Of a stretch of 6,888 nucleotides of DNA, positions 1 to 6,888 are shown piece after piece; position 1 is the first letter of the stretch, and each line of letters starts with the position of its first letter. A model generated the notes under the pieces. That model searched no databases. It was not told the DNA's origin and worked only from the letters and a program-made list of their open reading frames with translations. The DNA comes from Aquificota bacterium (lineage in GTDB: Bacteria; Aquificota; Aquificia; Aquificales; Hydrogenothermaceae): assembly GCA_013153295.1 (NCBI GenBank), contig JAADEV010000022.1, positions 1 to 6,888 of the forward strand, given 5' to 3'. Both the position numbers and the translations under genes were made by a program.

Positions 1-81
1 CCTAAAACACAGGCTAAGCCTGTAGAAAGCCCGAGCTACGGCCGTTCTCGGACGGGGGTTCAATTCCCCCCGCCTCCACCA
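1..81 (+). ncRNA. ssrA: tmRNA (transfer-messenger RNA), 3' end only
   Basis: This is the tRNA-like 3' end of tmRNA, which with SmpB rescues ribosomes stalled on broken mRNAs. The 5' part, including the tag-peptide frame, lies outside the window. A T-arm is visible: stem 54-58 pairs with 66-70 around the 7-nt loop TTCAATT. It is followed by the 3' acceptor strand CGCCTCC (71-77), discriminator A78 and an encoded CCA (79-81). Upstream, CTAAGCCTGTAG (14-25) and TCGGACGGGGGTTCAA match the conserved 3' part of bacterial tmRNAs, which separates it from an ordinary tRNA. CCGAG (31-35) can pair with CTCGG (47-51), as expected for the last pseudoknot/stem region. No clear intrinsic terminator follows; only an AT palindrome (89-100) is present. 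Confidence 0.9.
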
Positions 82-174
82 AAAGAAAATTATTAATAAT
101 CTTCTTAACTACCACTTAGAACCAACCTCTCTAAAATCTATATTTCTTTTACAGTTCCTAAGTTTCCAAAAAAT

Positions 175-203
175 TTGAAAATAATTAAAAGTTATGATAA
201 ATT
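175..203 (+). promoter_or_regulatory. Possible sigma-70-type promoter for the 59-aa gene
   Basis: TTGAAA (175-180) and TAAATT (198-203) are separated by 17 nt and would start transcription near 210, giving a leader of about 24 nt before the ATG at 234. The -35 box is good, but the -10 box matches only 4 of 6 consensus bases. The region is so AT-rich that chance matches are expected. A gene bounded by tmRNA on one side and a terminator on the other does need its own promoter unless it is read through from ssrA. Confidence 0.3.
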
Positions 204-233
204 ATTAATGAATGTTATTAATGGAGATTTGTT

Positions 234-413
234 ATGAAGGTAGAAGCTGGCACTGGCTTGTCTGTGTATAAAAGTATACTTGATATGCAAAAACAGATGG
301 CAGAGATGATAATACAGCAGAATTTACAAACTAATCAAGGACAGGAAACACAACAGGCTGTCCAGCAGACAAAAAATGTTGTTAATGGAAACGCGGTGTC
401 CACCTACGCATAG
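234..413 (+). CDS. Small Gln-rich protein, possibly YjfB-like (putative motility) family
   Basis: A 59-codon gene. GGAG (223-226) lies 7 nt before the ATG, and an intrinsic terminator follows the TAG stop by 8 nt, so it is very probably real despite its size. The protein has no signal peptide, membrane span or cysteine, and 11 of its 59 residues are Gln. Residues 9-30 (LSVYKSILDMQKQMAEMIIQ...) form a probable amphipathic helix. Residues 31-50 are polar and likely disordered, and the C-terminus is GNAVSTYA. The general shape (short, an LDxQKxxA-type helix, a G-N-x-V-x-x-Y/x-A end) resembles the roughly 60-residue YjfB-type putative motility proteins often found near flagellar genes. That resemblance is by eye and tentative, and no flagellar gene is nearby. 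It appears monocistronic between ssrA and guaB. Confidence 0.75.
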   Translation: MKVEAGTGLSVYKSILDMQKQMAEMIIQQNLQTNQGQETQQAVQQTKNVVNGNAVSTYA

Positions 414-421
414 ACCTTTGA

Positions 422-448
422 GAGGGCTACCAGCCCTCCTCTTTTTTT
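422..448 (+). terminator. Intrinsic terminator after the 59-aa gene
   Basis: A GC-rich hairpin has stem GAGGGCT (422-428) pairing with AGCCCTC (432-438) across the 3-nt loop ACC. It is followed by CTC and seven T residues (442-448). With one bulged C, two more pairs can form at the base. It stands out sharply from the surrounding AT-rich DNA and separates the small gene from guaB. Confidence 0.9.
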
Positions 449-519
449 ATTTTCTTTCCCAATCTTAATAATTAAATATTAGCATTCTAATAAAAAGTAA
501 TTAATGATTTATATCATAA

Positions 520-2097
<1,578 letters not shown>

Positions 2098-2119
2098 ACT
2101 AAAAAAGGGGGTGGTTGAT

Positions 2120-2242
2120 ATGAACGAGCCAATCACCGCTTACATATCAGCTGCAGCATTTGGGGTTGTATCCTTACTTATAATAGGCTTTTTAATAAAA
2201 GAGATGGTAAAACACTACTCAAACAAAAACAACACGGAGTAA
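2120..2242 (+). CDS. 40-aa single-pass membrane protein, weakly CcmD-like
   Basis: A 40-codon gene fits exactly into the gap between guaB and the 119-aa gene. AGGGGGTG (2106-2113), one wobble away from the ideal AGGAGGTG, lies 6 nt before the ATG. The stop is 3 nt before the next gene, and the next gene's SD (GGAG, 2236-2239) lies inside its last codons, suggesting translational coupling. Residues 8-27 form one hydrophobic helix rich in Ala, Val, Leu and Ile. A basic/polar tail follows (KEMVKHYSNKNNTE), so the positive-inside rule predicts the C-terminus in the cytoplasm. The Y-I-x-x-A-A start of the helix, its Gly-Val-Val/Leu core and the short basic tail recall CcmD, the small cytochrome c maturation subunit. 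That is only a shape match, and no ccm gene is visible here. The function is otherwise unknown. Confidence 0.75.
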   Translation: MNEPITAYISAAAFGVVSLLIIGFLIKEMVKHYSNKNNTE

Positions 2243-2245
2243 AAA

Positions 2246-2605
2246 ATGGCAAGGAATATCTCCCAGTTTGAAATGCTACTTACTCAGGAGCTAACAAACT
2301 TAGAAAGGTTTGTGGTAAAAAGTCCACTTGGAACTAACGAGTTTTGGAGTGAGTGGCAGGAAAAAACCGGGGAGATAGTAATAACAAAAGCGGCAATAAA
2401 AAGGGCATTAAGAACACATAAAGGAAAACTATCACCTGAAGAGATAAACAAACTGTCATCTATGCTTGAAGCCTTTAAAGAGATAGCGGCGTATTTAGAG
2501 CTTTTAAGACAGACAGCCCTACAGATAAGGGGTGTAGACGCCGCGGAATGGGATATTTTAGGGGGATTGGAAGGGGAAAGTGAGGGAGAAGACGACTTCT
2601 TTTAA
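2246..2605 (+). CDS. Conserved-looking hypothetical protein with acidic, Phe-Phe-ending tail
   Basis: I do not recognise this 119-residue protein. It has no signal peptide, membrane span or cysteine. Residues 1-24 and 44-97 are predicted largely helical. The second stretch is basic at first (ITKAAIKRALRTHKGK) and then amphipathic (INKLSSMLEAFKEIAAYLELLRQ), which would suit a coiled coil or helical-bundle interface. An aromatic patch (NEFWSEW, 31-37) lies between them. The last 14 residues, GGLEGESEGEDDFF, are Gly/acidic and end in two Phe, resembling the C-terminal protein-docking tail of single-stranded DNA-binding proteins. Its start is supported by GGAG 6 nt upstream, inside the preceding gene. 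Gaps of 3 nt before and 12 nt after place it firmly in the guaB-pgk cluster. Codon use matches its neighbours, so recent transfer is not indicated. Confidence 0.85.
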   Translation: MARNISQFEMLLTQELTNLERFVVKSPLGTNEFWSEWQEKTGEIVITKAAIKRALRTHKGKLSPEEINKLSSMLEAFKEIAAYLELLRQTALQIRGVDAAEWDILGGLEGESEGEDDFF

Positions 2606-2617
2606 AAAGGAGGAGTT

Positions 2618-3814
2618 ATGTTTGACGGGTATATGACACTGGAAGATGTAGATGTTAGTGGAAAGAGGGTTTTTGTAAGGGTTGATTACAATGTCCCTTT
2701 AGATGAACACGGCAATATAGTAGACGATGTTAGAATAAGGGAAACAATACCAACAATAAACTACCTTATAGACAGGGGGGCAAAAATAATACTCGCCTCC
2801 CACCTTGGCAGACCAAAGGGGGAAAGGAAGCCTGAATATTCACTTTTCCCTGTGGCAAAAAGATTAGAAAGACTTTTAGAAAAAGAAGTAAAGTTTTTAC
2901 CTGACTGTGTAGGGGAAGATGTTAATGATGCTGTTAACTCTATGAAGGAAGGAGATGTTATACTCCTTGAGAACCTTAGGTTCCACCCAGAGGAGGAAAA
3001 AAACGACCCAGAGTTTGCAAAGGCTTTAGCATCACTGTCAGATATATATGTAATAGATGCCTTTGGTACCTGCCACAGAAAACACGCATCAATGTATGGG
3101 ATTAAAGATTATGTCCAGCCTGTTGTTATGGGGTTTCTACTTGAAAGGGAGCTTAAATACTTTGAAAAAGCATTGGTAAACCCACAGAGACCTGTTGTAG
3201 CCTTCCTTGGAGGGTCAAAAGTATCATCAAAGTTAGGTGTTATTACCCACCTACTTGATAAGGTGGACAAACTTTTTATAGGTGGGGCTATGGCTTTCAC
3301 ATTCCTAAAGGCACAGGGATACAATGTAGGTAGTTCACTTGTGGAAGAGGAAATGCTTGATGAGGCAATTTCCATAATAGAAAAGGCAAAAAAGTTAGGG
3401 GTAAAGCTGTATCTACCTGTGGATTTTGTGTGTGGACAGGCTGTTTCCGAGCAGACACCTGTCATAGAGGTAGCTTGGCAGGAGATACCAAAGGGCTGGC
3501 TTGGGCTTGATATAGGACACGCCTCAACAGTCCTTGTAAGGGAGATACTAAAAGATGTCCAAACAATAATATGGAACGGTCCAATGGGTGTTTTTGAAAT
3601 AGAGAAGTTTAAACACGGCACATTTTCAGTAGCCCACGCAATAGCAGAAAGCCCAGCCTTATCTATAGCTGGAGGTGGGGACACAGACTACGCAATACAC
3701 AAAGCAGGTGTTGTTGATGATATAAGCTACATCTCAACAGGTGGGGGAGCCTTCCTTGAGCTACTTGAAGGTAAACAACTACCCTGTTTAGAGGCTATAA
3801 CAAAGCACAACTAA
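2618..3814 (+). CDS. pgk: Phosphoglycerate kinase
   Basis: Reversibly transfers phosphate between 1,3-bisphosphoglycerate and ADP in cytoplasmic glycolysis; in an autotroph it would run mainly toward gluconeogenesis. The 398 residues match the bacterial monomer. The N-terminal substrate domain shows RVDYNVPLD (21-29), Arg39, ASHLGRPKG (60-68), LENLRFHPEE (117-126) and DAFGTCHRKHAS (147-158). The C-terminal nucleotide domain shows GGSKVSSKLGV (198-208), IIWNGPMGVFE (317-327), GGGDT (352-356) and STGGGAFLELLEG (373-385). Small departures from the commonest forms (GTAHRAHAS, GGAKVSDK) leave the His, Arg and Lys positions intact. The SSK form is also seen in plant and cyanobacterial enzymes. AGGAGG (2608-2613) lies 4 nt before this ATG. 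A second ATG at codon 6 would also give a normal N-terminus but has a poorer SD position. Confidence 0.98.
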   Translation: MFDGYMTLEDVDVSGKRVFVRVDYNVPLDEHGNIVDDVRIRETIPTINYLIDRGAKIILASHLGRPKGERKPEYSLFPVAKRLERLLEKEVKFLPDCVGEDVNDAVNSMKEGDVILLENLRFHPEEEKNDPEFAKALASLSDIYVIDAFGTCHRKHASMYGIKDYVQPVVMGFLLERELKYFEKALVNPQRPVVAFLGGSKVSSKLGVITHLLDKVDKLFIGGAMAFTFLKAQGYNVGSSLVEEEMLDEAISIIEKAKKLGVKLYLPVDFVCGQAVSEQTPVIEVAWQEIPKGWLGLDIGHASTVLVREILKDVQTIIWNGPMGVFEIEKFKHGTFSVAHAIAESPALSIAGGGDTDYAIHKAGVVDDISYISTGGGAFLELLEGKQLPCLEAITKHN

Positions 3815-3824
3815 GGAGACTGTT

Positions 3825-4610
3825 TTGGGTATAAAGGATTTTGTCCAAACTGCAAAAGAGGCGGCTGTTATAGGGGGACACATTTTAAAGGAAAACTTTA
3901 GAAAAATAAAAAATGATGATGTGGAATACAAAGCAAAAAAAGATTTTGTAACATATGTGGACAGACTTTCTGAAGAGAGGATAAAGGATTTTATACTGTC
4001 TAAACACCCTAACCACAGCTTTTTCGGTGAAGAGGAAGGAATATCAGGGAATAAAAACAGCGTATACAGGTGGATAGTAGACCCACTTGACGGAACAAAA
4101 AACTATATAAACGGATTTGAGATATTTGCCGTATCTGTAGCCCTTGAGGAAAACGGAGAGATAGTAGCAGGGGCTATATACATACCTATACTTGATAAAC
4201 TTTACTGGGCTGGAAAGGGACAAGGGGCATATGTAAACGGAAACCAGATGAGAGTATCAGACAGACCTACAGACAGGGCAATAATAACAACAGGTTTCCC
4301 GTTCCGCTACGAGGAGGAGATAGACAACTACCTGAAAGCATTTCGGGAGGCTATGATAACATTCTCAGCTGTAAGGAGACCGGGGGCGGCGGCTGTAGAT
4401 TTAGCAATGACAGCAGAAGGGGTTTTTGATGGCTTTTTTGAGATGAAACTGTCAAAATGGGATATTGCGGCAGGTTCACTTATGGTTGAGGAAGCAGGGG
4501 GAGTTTTTACCAACTTCCAAGGGAAAAAAGAGTTAGACGGTAATGTGGTAGCTGGAGGGGAAAGGATATACAAAATACTGTTTGATATAGTCCAAAGAAC
4601 ATTGGTGTAA
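3825..4610 (+). CDS. suhB: Inositol monophosphatase family protein (SuhB-like; possible dual FBPase), TTG start
   Basis: A Mg2+-dependent, Li+-sensitive-type phosphatase of 261 residues, normal for the family. Metal-binding motifs are complete: GEEEG (68-72), DPLDGTKNY (86-94; Asp86, Asp89, Thr91) and WDIAAG (212-217; Asp213). RRPGAAAVDLA (184-194) and DGFFE (202-206) are also typical. Known substrates in the family are inositol-1-phosphate and, in several archaeal and thermophile members, fructose-1,6-bisphosphate. Sequence alone does not choose between them; the neighbouring pgk makes an FBPase role attractive, but this is inference. The start is a TTG: AAGGAG (3813-3818) lies 6 nt upstream and overlaps the pgk stop codon, and no ATG or GTG is positioned nearby. 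The symbol reflects the family, not a proven SuhB role. Confidence 0.92.
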   Translation: MGIKDFVQTAKEAAVIGGHILKENFRKIKNDDVEYKAKKDFVTYVDRLSEERIKDFILSKHPNHSFFGEEEGISGNKNSVYRWIVDPLDGTKNYINGFEIFAVSVALEENGEIVAGAIYIPILDKLYWAGKGQGAYVNGNQMRVSDRPTDRAIITTGFPFRYEEEIDNYLKAFREAMITFSAVRRPGAAAVDLAMTAEGVFDGFFEMKLSKWDIAAGSLMVEEAGGVFTNFQGKKELDGNVVAGGERIYKILFDIVQRTLV

Positions 4611-4622
4611 GGGGCGGTATCA

Positions 4623-5726
4623 ATGGGAGCAGAGGAAAAACTAAAGGAATACAGGGAGCAGATAGATAATATAGACACACAGATACTAAAGCTGTTAAAC
4701 GAAAGGGCTAAACTGGCAAAGGAAATAGGACATATAAAAAAGGAGATAAACAAACCAGTTTACGACCCTTCCAGAGAAAGGAAAATATTTGAAAGACTTG
4801 AGGAGCTAAACAAACAACTTGGACAGCATTTCCCAACACAGTATATCCGCCCTGTTTTTAGGGAGATAATATCAGCCTGCCGTTCTACAGAGGAAAATAT
4901 AAAGGTGGCGTATCTGGGACCAGCCGCCACATTTACCCATCAGGCGGCAATATCACACTTTGGACAAGGTGTTGAGTTTATACCTATGCCCACAATAAAA
5001 GATGTTTTTGATGAGATAGAAAGGGGAAAGGCAGACTTTGGGGTTGTCCCTGTGGAGAACACATTGGAGGGTATTGTTAACCACACCCTTGATGAGATGG
5101 TAAACACACCACTAAAGATAGTAGGGGAAACCATATTCCCAATATCATTACACCTTTTAAGTAAAAACAAAAACCTTAAAGAGATAACCAAGGTGTATTC
5201 CCACAAACACGGTCTTGCAGAAAGTAGGGAGTGGCTTAGGAAAAACCTACCCCACGCCCAGCAAATAGAGGTGGAGTCCACAGGGAAGGCGGCAGAAATG
5301 GCAAAGGAGGATATAGAGGCGGCGGCGGTAGCAGGTGAAGCGGCGGCAGACACTTACGGCTTAAACATACTTGTAAGGAATATAGATAAGCCGGAAAACT
5401 TTACCAGATTTCTGATAATAGCGGATAAAACCAAATCCCCACCGCCTACAGGTAGGGATAAAACAACCTTTGTATTTTCCCTAAAGGACGAGGTAGGGGC
5501 TTTATACAAAATCCTTGAAATACTGTCTAAACACAGAATAAATATGACAAAGATAGAATCCAGACCTTCAAAAAGGGAGGCTTGGGATTACATATTTTTT
5601 ATTGATATAGAAGGGCATATACAGGAAGAAAAGGTAAAGGAAGCCCTTGAAGAGATAAAAAGTAAAACCCCATTTTTTAAGGTTTTAGGTTCATACCCTA
5701 AAGCTGAGGAAACTTCAGCCTACTAA
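4623..5726 (+). CDS. pheA: Bifunctional chorismate mutase/prephenate dehydratase
   Basis: Converts chorismate to prephenate and then to phenylpyruvate for phenylalanine synthesis. Three domains are present in 367 residues. An AroQ-type chorismate mutase (about 5-88) has Arg11, Arg28, Lys39, Asp48, Arg51, Glu52 and Ser84, all at E. coli positions. The prephenate dehydratase (about 94-268) has YLGPAATFTHQAA (97-109), PVENT (143-147), ESTGKAA and the catalytic TRF (261-263). A C-terminal ACT domain (about 281-358) has GALY (292-295) and MTKIESRP (308-315), which implies feedback inhibition by phenylalanine. Oddly, the usual SHPQALAQC segment reads SHKHGLAES (193-201), replacing a normally conserved Gln with Glu200 and Cys with Ser201. 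The SD-like AAGGGG (4609-4614) overlaps the upstream stop, 12 nt before the ATG. It is the last gene of the cluster; its final 29 nt overlap the convergent permease gene. Confidence 0.96.
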   Translation: MGAEEKLKEYREQIDNIDTQILKLLNERAKLAKEIGHIKKEINKPVYDPSRERKIFERLEELNKQLGQHFPTQYIRPVFREIISACRSTEENIKVAYLGPAATFTHQAAISHFGQGVEFIPMPTIKDVFDEIERGKADFGVVPVENTLEGIVNHTLDEMVNTPLKIVGETIFPISLHLLSKNKNLKEITKVYSHKHGLAESREWLRKNLPHAQQIEVESTGKAAEMAKEDIEAAAVAGEAAADTYGLNILVRNIDKPENFTRFLIIADKTKSPPPTGRDKTTFVFSLKDEVGALYKILEILSKHRINMTKIESRPSKREAWDYIFFIDIEGHIQEEKVKEALEEIKSKTPFFKVLGSYPKAEETSAY

Positions 5727-6759
5727 ACAGGAACAGCCCAACAATCAGGTAAACAATATCCACAGCAAAAATCCCGTAGTAAGGTATCACATTACTTTGG
5801 GCTAAAGATGTTAAGAACGCTGTAGCATACCAGTAAACAAGCAGGGAAACAGCCATTAAAACCAAGTAAACCTTCTTCCTACCCCATACAAGTGGATAAA
5901 AAGCAACACTTAAAACCAACGGTGATATAACACTTGCCAAGCTGGAAAACATCTTACTCCAGTAATATGAAGATGGGTATCCAAACTTCTCTGCTATCAC
6001 TGCGGCGTGGTATAACTGCCTTATAGAAACTGGCTTTTTAACCTTTATAAGTTTTTTTAACTCCTCTAAATTTACCTTCGTCTGTAAGATAAAAACAGAA
6101 AACCTCTCTAAGGAAATATCCTTATCATCTGAAAAAACAACCTTTTTACCATCGTAAATCTTTATTCCCTTTTCAACAAAAAACCTTTTACCTTCAATAA
6201 CAGATTTTGGTGTAAAGTTTGGGGTATACTCAACGGCAACAATCCCTTTTCCATTTTTACTTTTTAGGTCTAAAAAAGAAAAGTAAACAAACCTGTCCTT
6301 GTCTATAGCTACCCAAGTGTTATAGGCAATTAACGGTTCATTTTGGGGTCTTTTCTTTAAAAAACTGTATATATCCTCAGCCCTTTTTTTCGCCTCAGGC
6401 ATAATTAGTTCAAGGTTTGCAACCTGCAACAGTGAAACAACAACAGGGAAAATAAACAACGCCACACCAAGCCTACGGAGTGATATACCGTTAAGAAGTA
6501 TAGGATAAATCTCCCTTGAGTTAACCAAATCCCTTGCAAGTAAGAAAAGGGCAACAACCATAGAAACAGGGAGTATGTAGTAAACCTTTTCAGGTGTTTG
6601 GTATAAAACATAAAGTAGTATAGCCTGATAATCTAAATTTTTTACTTTCCTGAGTATCTCAACAACCTCTGCAAGAATACCAACAAAGGCAAACGACGGA
6701 ACAAGAACAAGGAGATAAACAGCTAATTTCTTATAAAGATACCGATACAACAGCTTCAT
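5698..6759 (-). CDS. LptF/LptG-family lipopolysaccharide export permease
   Basis: Membrane subunit of the LptB2FG-type ABC transporter that extracts lipopolysaccharide from the inner membrane and passes it to the periplasmic Lpt bridge. The 353 residues show the family plan. Three helices come first (about 12-34, 55-78, 97-118), then a polar, beta-rich periplasmic domain (about 140-225), then three more helices (about 268-290, 296-318, 325-347). The coupling region after the second helix reads SREIYPILLNGISLRRL (81-97), corresponding to the family's SE-x-x-x-MRAxGxS stretch, and LIMPEAKKRAEDI follows the third helix. I cannot tell LptF from LptG by eye. The SD GGTGAT (plus positions 6772-6767) lies 7 nt before the ATG. 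It converges on pheA with a 29-nt overlap and seems to have its own promoter. A single gene implies its partner is elsewhere. Confidence 0.93.
   Translation of the reverse strand: MKLLYRYLYKKLAVYLLVLVPSFAFVGILAEVVEILRKVKNLDYQAILLYVLYQTPEKVYYILPVSMVVALFLLARDLVNSREIYPILLNGISLRRLGVALFIFPVVVSLLQVANLELIMPEAKKRAEDIYSFLKKRPQNEPLIAYNTWVAIDKDRFVYFSFLDLKSKNGKGIVAVEYTPNFTPKSVIEGKRFFVEKGIKIYDGKKVVFSDDKDISLERFSVFILQTKVNLEELKKLIKVKKPVSIRQLYHAAVIAEKFGYPSSYYWSKMFSSLASVISPLVLSVAFYPLVWGRKKVYLVLMAVSLLVYWYATAFLTSLAQSNVIPYYGIFAVDIVYLIVGLFLFSRLKFPQL
5703..5719. other. Small inverted repeat inside the convergent gene overlap
   Basis: GCTGAGG (5703-5709) can pair with CTTCAGC (5713-5719) around an AAA loop. This gives 7 pairs with one G-U on the plus-strand RNA, and one mismatch on the minus-strand RNA. 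No U-run follows on the plus side, and only TTT follows on the minus side. It is at best a poor terminator, but it is the only hairpin seen where both transcripts should end. Confidence 0.35.
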
Positions 6760-6800
6760 CTAAAGTATCACCATATTTATAGTTCAAAACAGGATAAAAA

Positions 6801-6809
6801 ATTATAACA
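6801..6809 (-). promoter_or_regulatory. Extended -10 promoter for the lpt permease gene
   Basis: Read on the minus strand this is TGTTATAAT, a perfect TATAAT with the TGn extension. The -35 position 17 nt upstream (GATTTA) is weak, as is common for extended -10 promoters. Transcription would start near 6794, giving a leader of about 35 nt that contains the GGTGAT SD. An A-rich tract further upstream (6842-6857 on the plus strand) could act as an UP-like element. Confidence 0.55.
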
Positions 6810-6832
6810 GAATTATCTGCGGCTAAATCGGG

Positions 6833-6888
6833 ATGAGGTTGCTTTATTTTTATTTAACCCTTTTCATCTTTATTTTTATTTTTCCGTC
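6833..6888 (+). CDS. Possible start of a divergent exported or membrane protein (truncated by window end)
   Basis: From the ATG at 6833 the frame stays open to the window edge, encoding MRLLYFYLTLFIFIFIFP. This is a short basic start followed by a strongly hydrophobic run, like a signal peptide or first membrane helix. Against it, no good SD is visible (CGGG touches the ATG), and T-rich low-complexity DNA reads as hydrophobic residues by chance. If real, the gene is divergent from the lpt permease, and an envelope protein would fit that context. Confidence 0.3.
   Translation, partial: MRLLYFYLTLFIFIFIFP
6842..6881. repeat. Short direct repeat CTTTATTTTTATTT
   Basis: The 14-nt sequence CTTTATTTTTATTT occurs exactly at 6842-6855 and again at 6868-6881, with starts 26 nt apart. 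It is AT-only apart from the first base, so it may be simple low complexity, part of the hydrophobic leader reading above, or an A-rich upstream element for the minus-strand promoter. Confidence 0.5.

Noticed and set aside
89..100. Palindrome ATTATTAATAAT after tmRNA
   Set aside because: It is AT-only with no loop and no T-run, so it is too weak for a terminator and within chance for such AT-rich DNA.
177..200. Flagellar sigma-28 promoter before the possible motility gene
   Set aside because: ATGATAA resembles the end of GCCGATAA, but no TAAA element is at the required distance upstream.
248..263. Sigma-54-like TGGCAC...TTG inside the 59-aa gene
   Set aside because: The invariant GG and GC are not 10 nt apart: bases 261-262 are TC, so the -12 element is absent.
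3109..3684. Minus-strand open frame opposite pgk
   Set aside because: It lies fully inside pgk, whose motifs are intact, and its translation shows no recognisable domain.
4328..4753. Minus-strand open frame spanning the phosphatase/pheA junction
   Set aside because: It is antisense to two well-supported genes and is Ser/Phe/Ile-rich, as expected from reversed AT-rich codons.
6850..6888. C-terminal end of a minus-strand gene upstream of the lpt permease
   Set aside because: Only 12 codons are visible before the TAA, from A-rich repeats. This is too little to annotate and it competes with the plus-strand leader reading, so it is kept as a finding only.

Overview
The window looks like a chromosomal segment from a thermophilic, probably Aquificota-type bacterium. 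I favour the Hydrogenothermaceae side (Persephonella/Sulfurihydrogenibium-like). This is inference from AT-rich DNA, almost exclusive AGA/AGG arginine and heavy ATA isoleucine codon use, Lys/Glu-rich proteins, strong Shine-Dalgarno (SD) sites, very tight gene packing, and unrelated housekeeping genes sharing one operon. No mobile element, CRISPR array or phage gene is visible, and I see no sign of a novel defence or mobile system.

Layout. Positions 1-81 are the 3' end of tmRNA (ssrA), entering from the left. A small self-contained unit follows: a 59-codon, glutamine-rich gene (234-413) with its own SD and a strong intrinsic terminator (422-448). Its ends resemble the short YjfB-type putative motility proteins. 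A 23-nt pyrimidine tract and a weak promoter then precede a compact six-gene plus-strand cluster (628-5726) whose gaps are only 3-22 nt. The genes are guaB (IMP dehydrogenase), a 40-aa single-pass membrane protein, a 119-aa protein of unknown function with an acidic tail ending in two phenylalanines, pgk (phosphoglycerate kinase), a suhB-like inositol monophosphatase/possible FBPase that starts at TTG, and pheA (chorismate mutase-prephenate dehydratase-ACT).

On the opposite strand, an LptF/LptG-family lipopolysaccharide-export permease (6759-5698) converges on pheA and overlaps its last 29 nt. It has a good extended -10 promoter and SD. At the right edge the plus strand can be read as the start of a divergent gene with a hydrophobic leader, but the call is weak.

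How the genes work together. The cluster links purine synthesis (GuaB, committed step to GMP), the lower glycolytic/gluconeogenic trunk (Pgk), a sugar- or inositol-phosphate phosphatase, and phenylalanine synthesis. There is no single pathway, so shared growth-linked expression is the simplest reading. The points most worth a second look are the two unrecognised small proteins, the 119-aa protein's tail (which resembles an SSB C-terminus), a Gln-to-Glu change at a normally conserved prephenate dehydratase active-site position, and the overlapping convergent pheA/lpt gene ends without a clear terminator.
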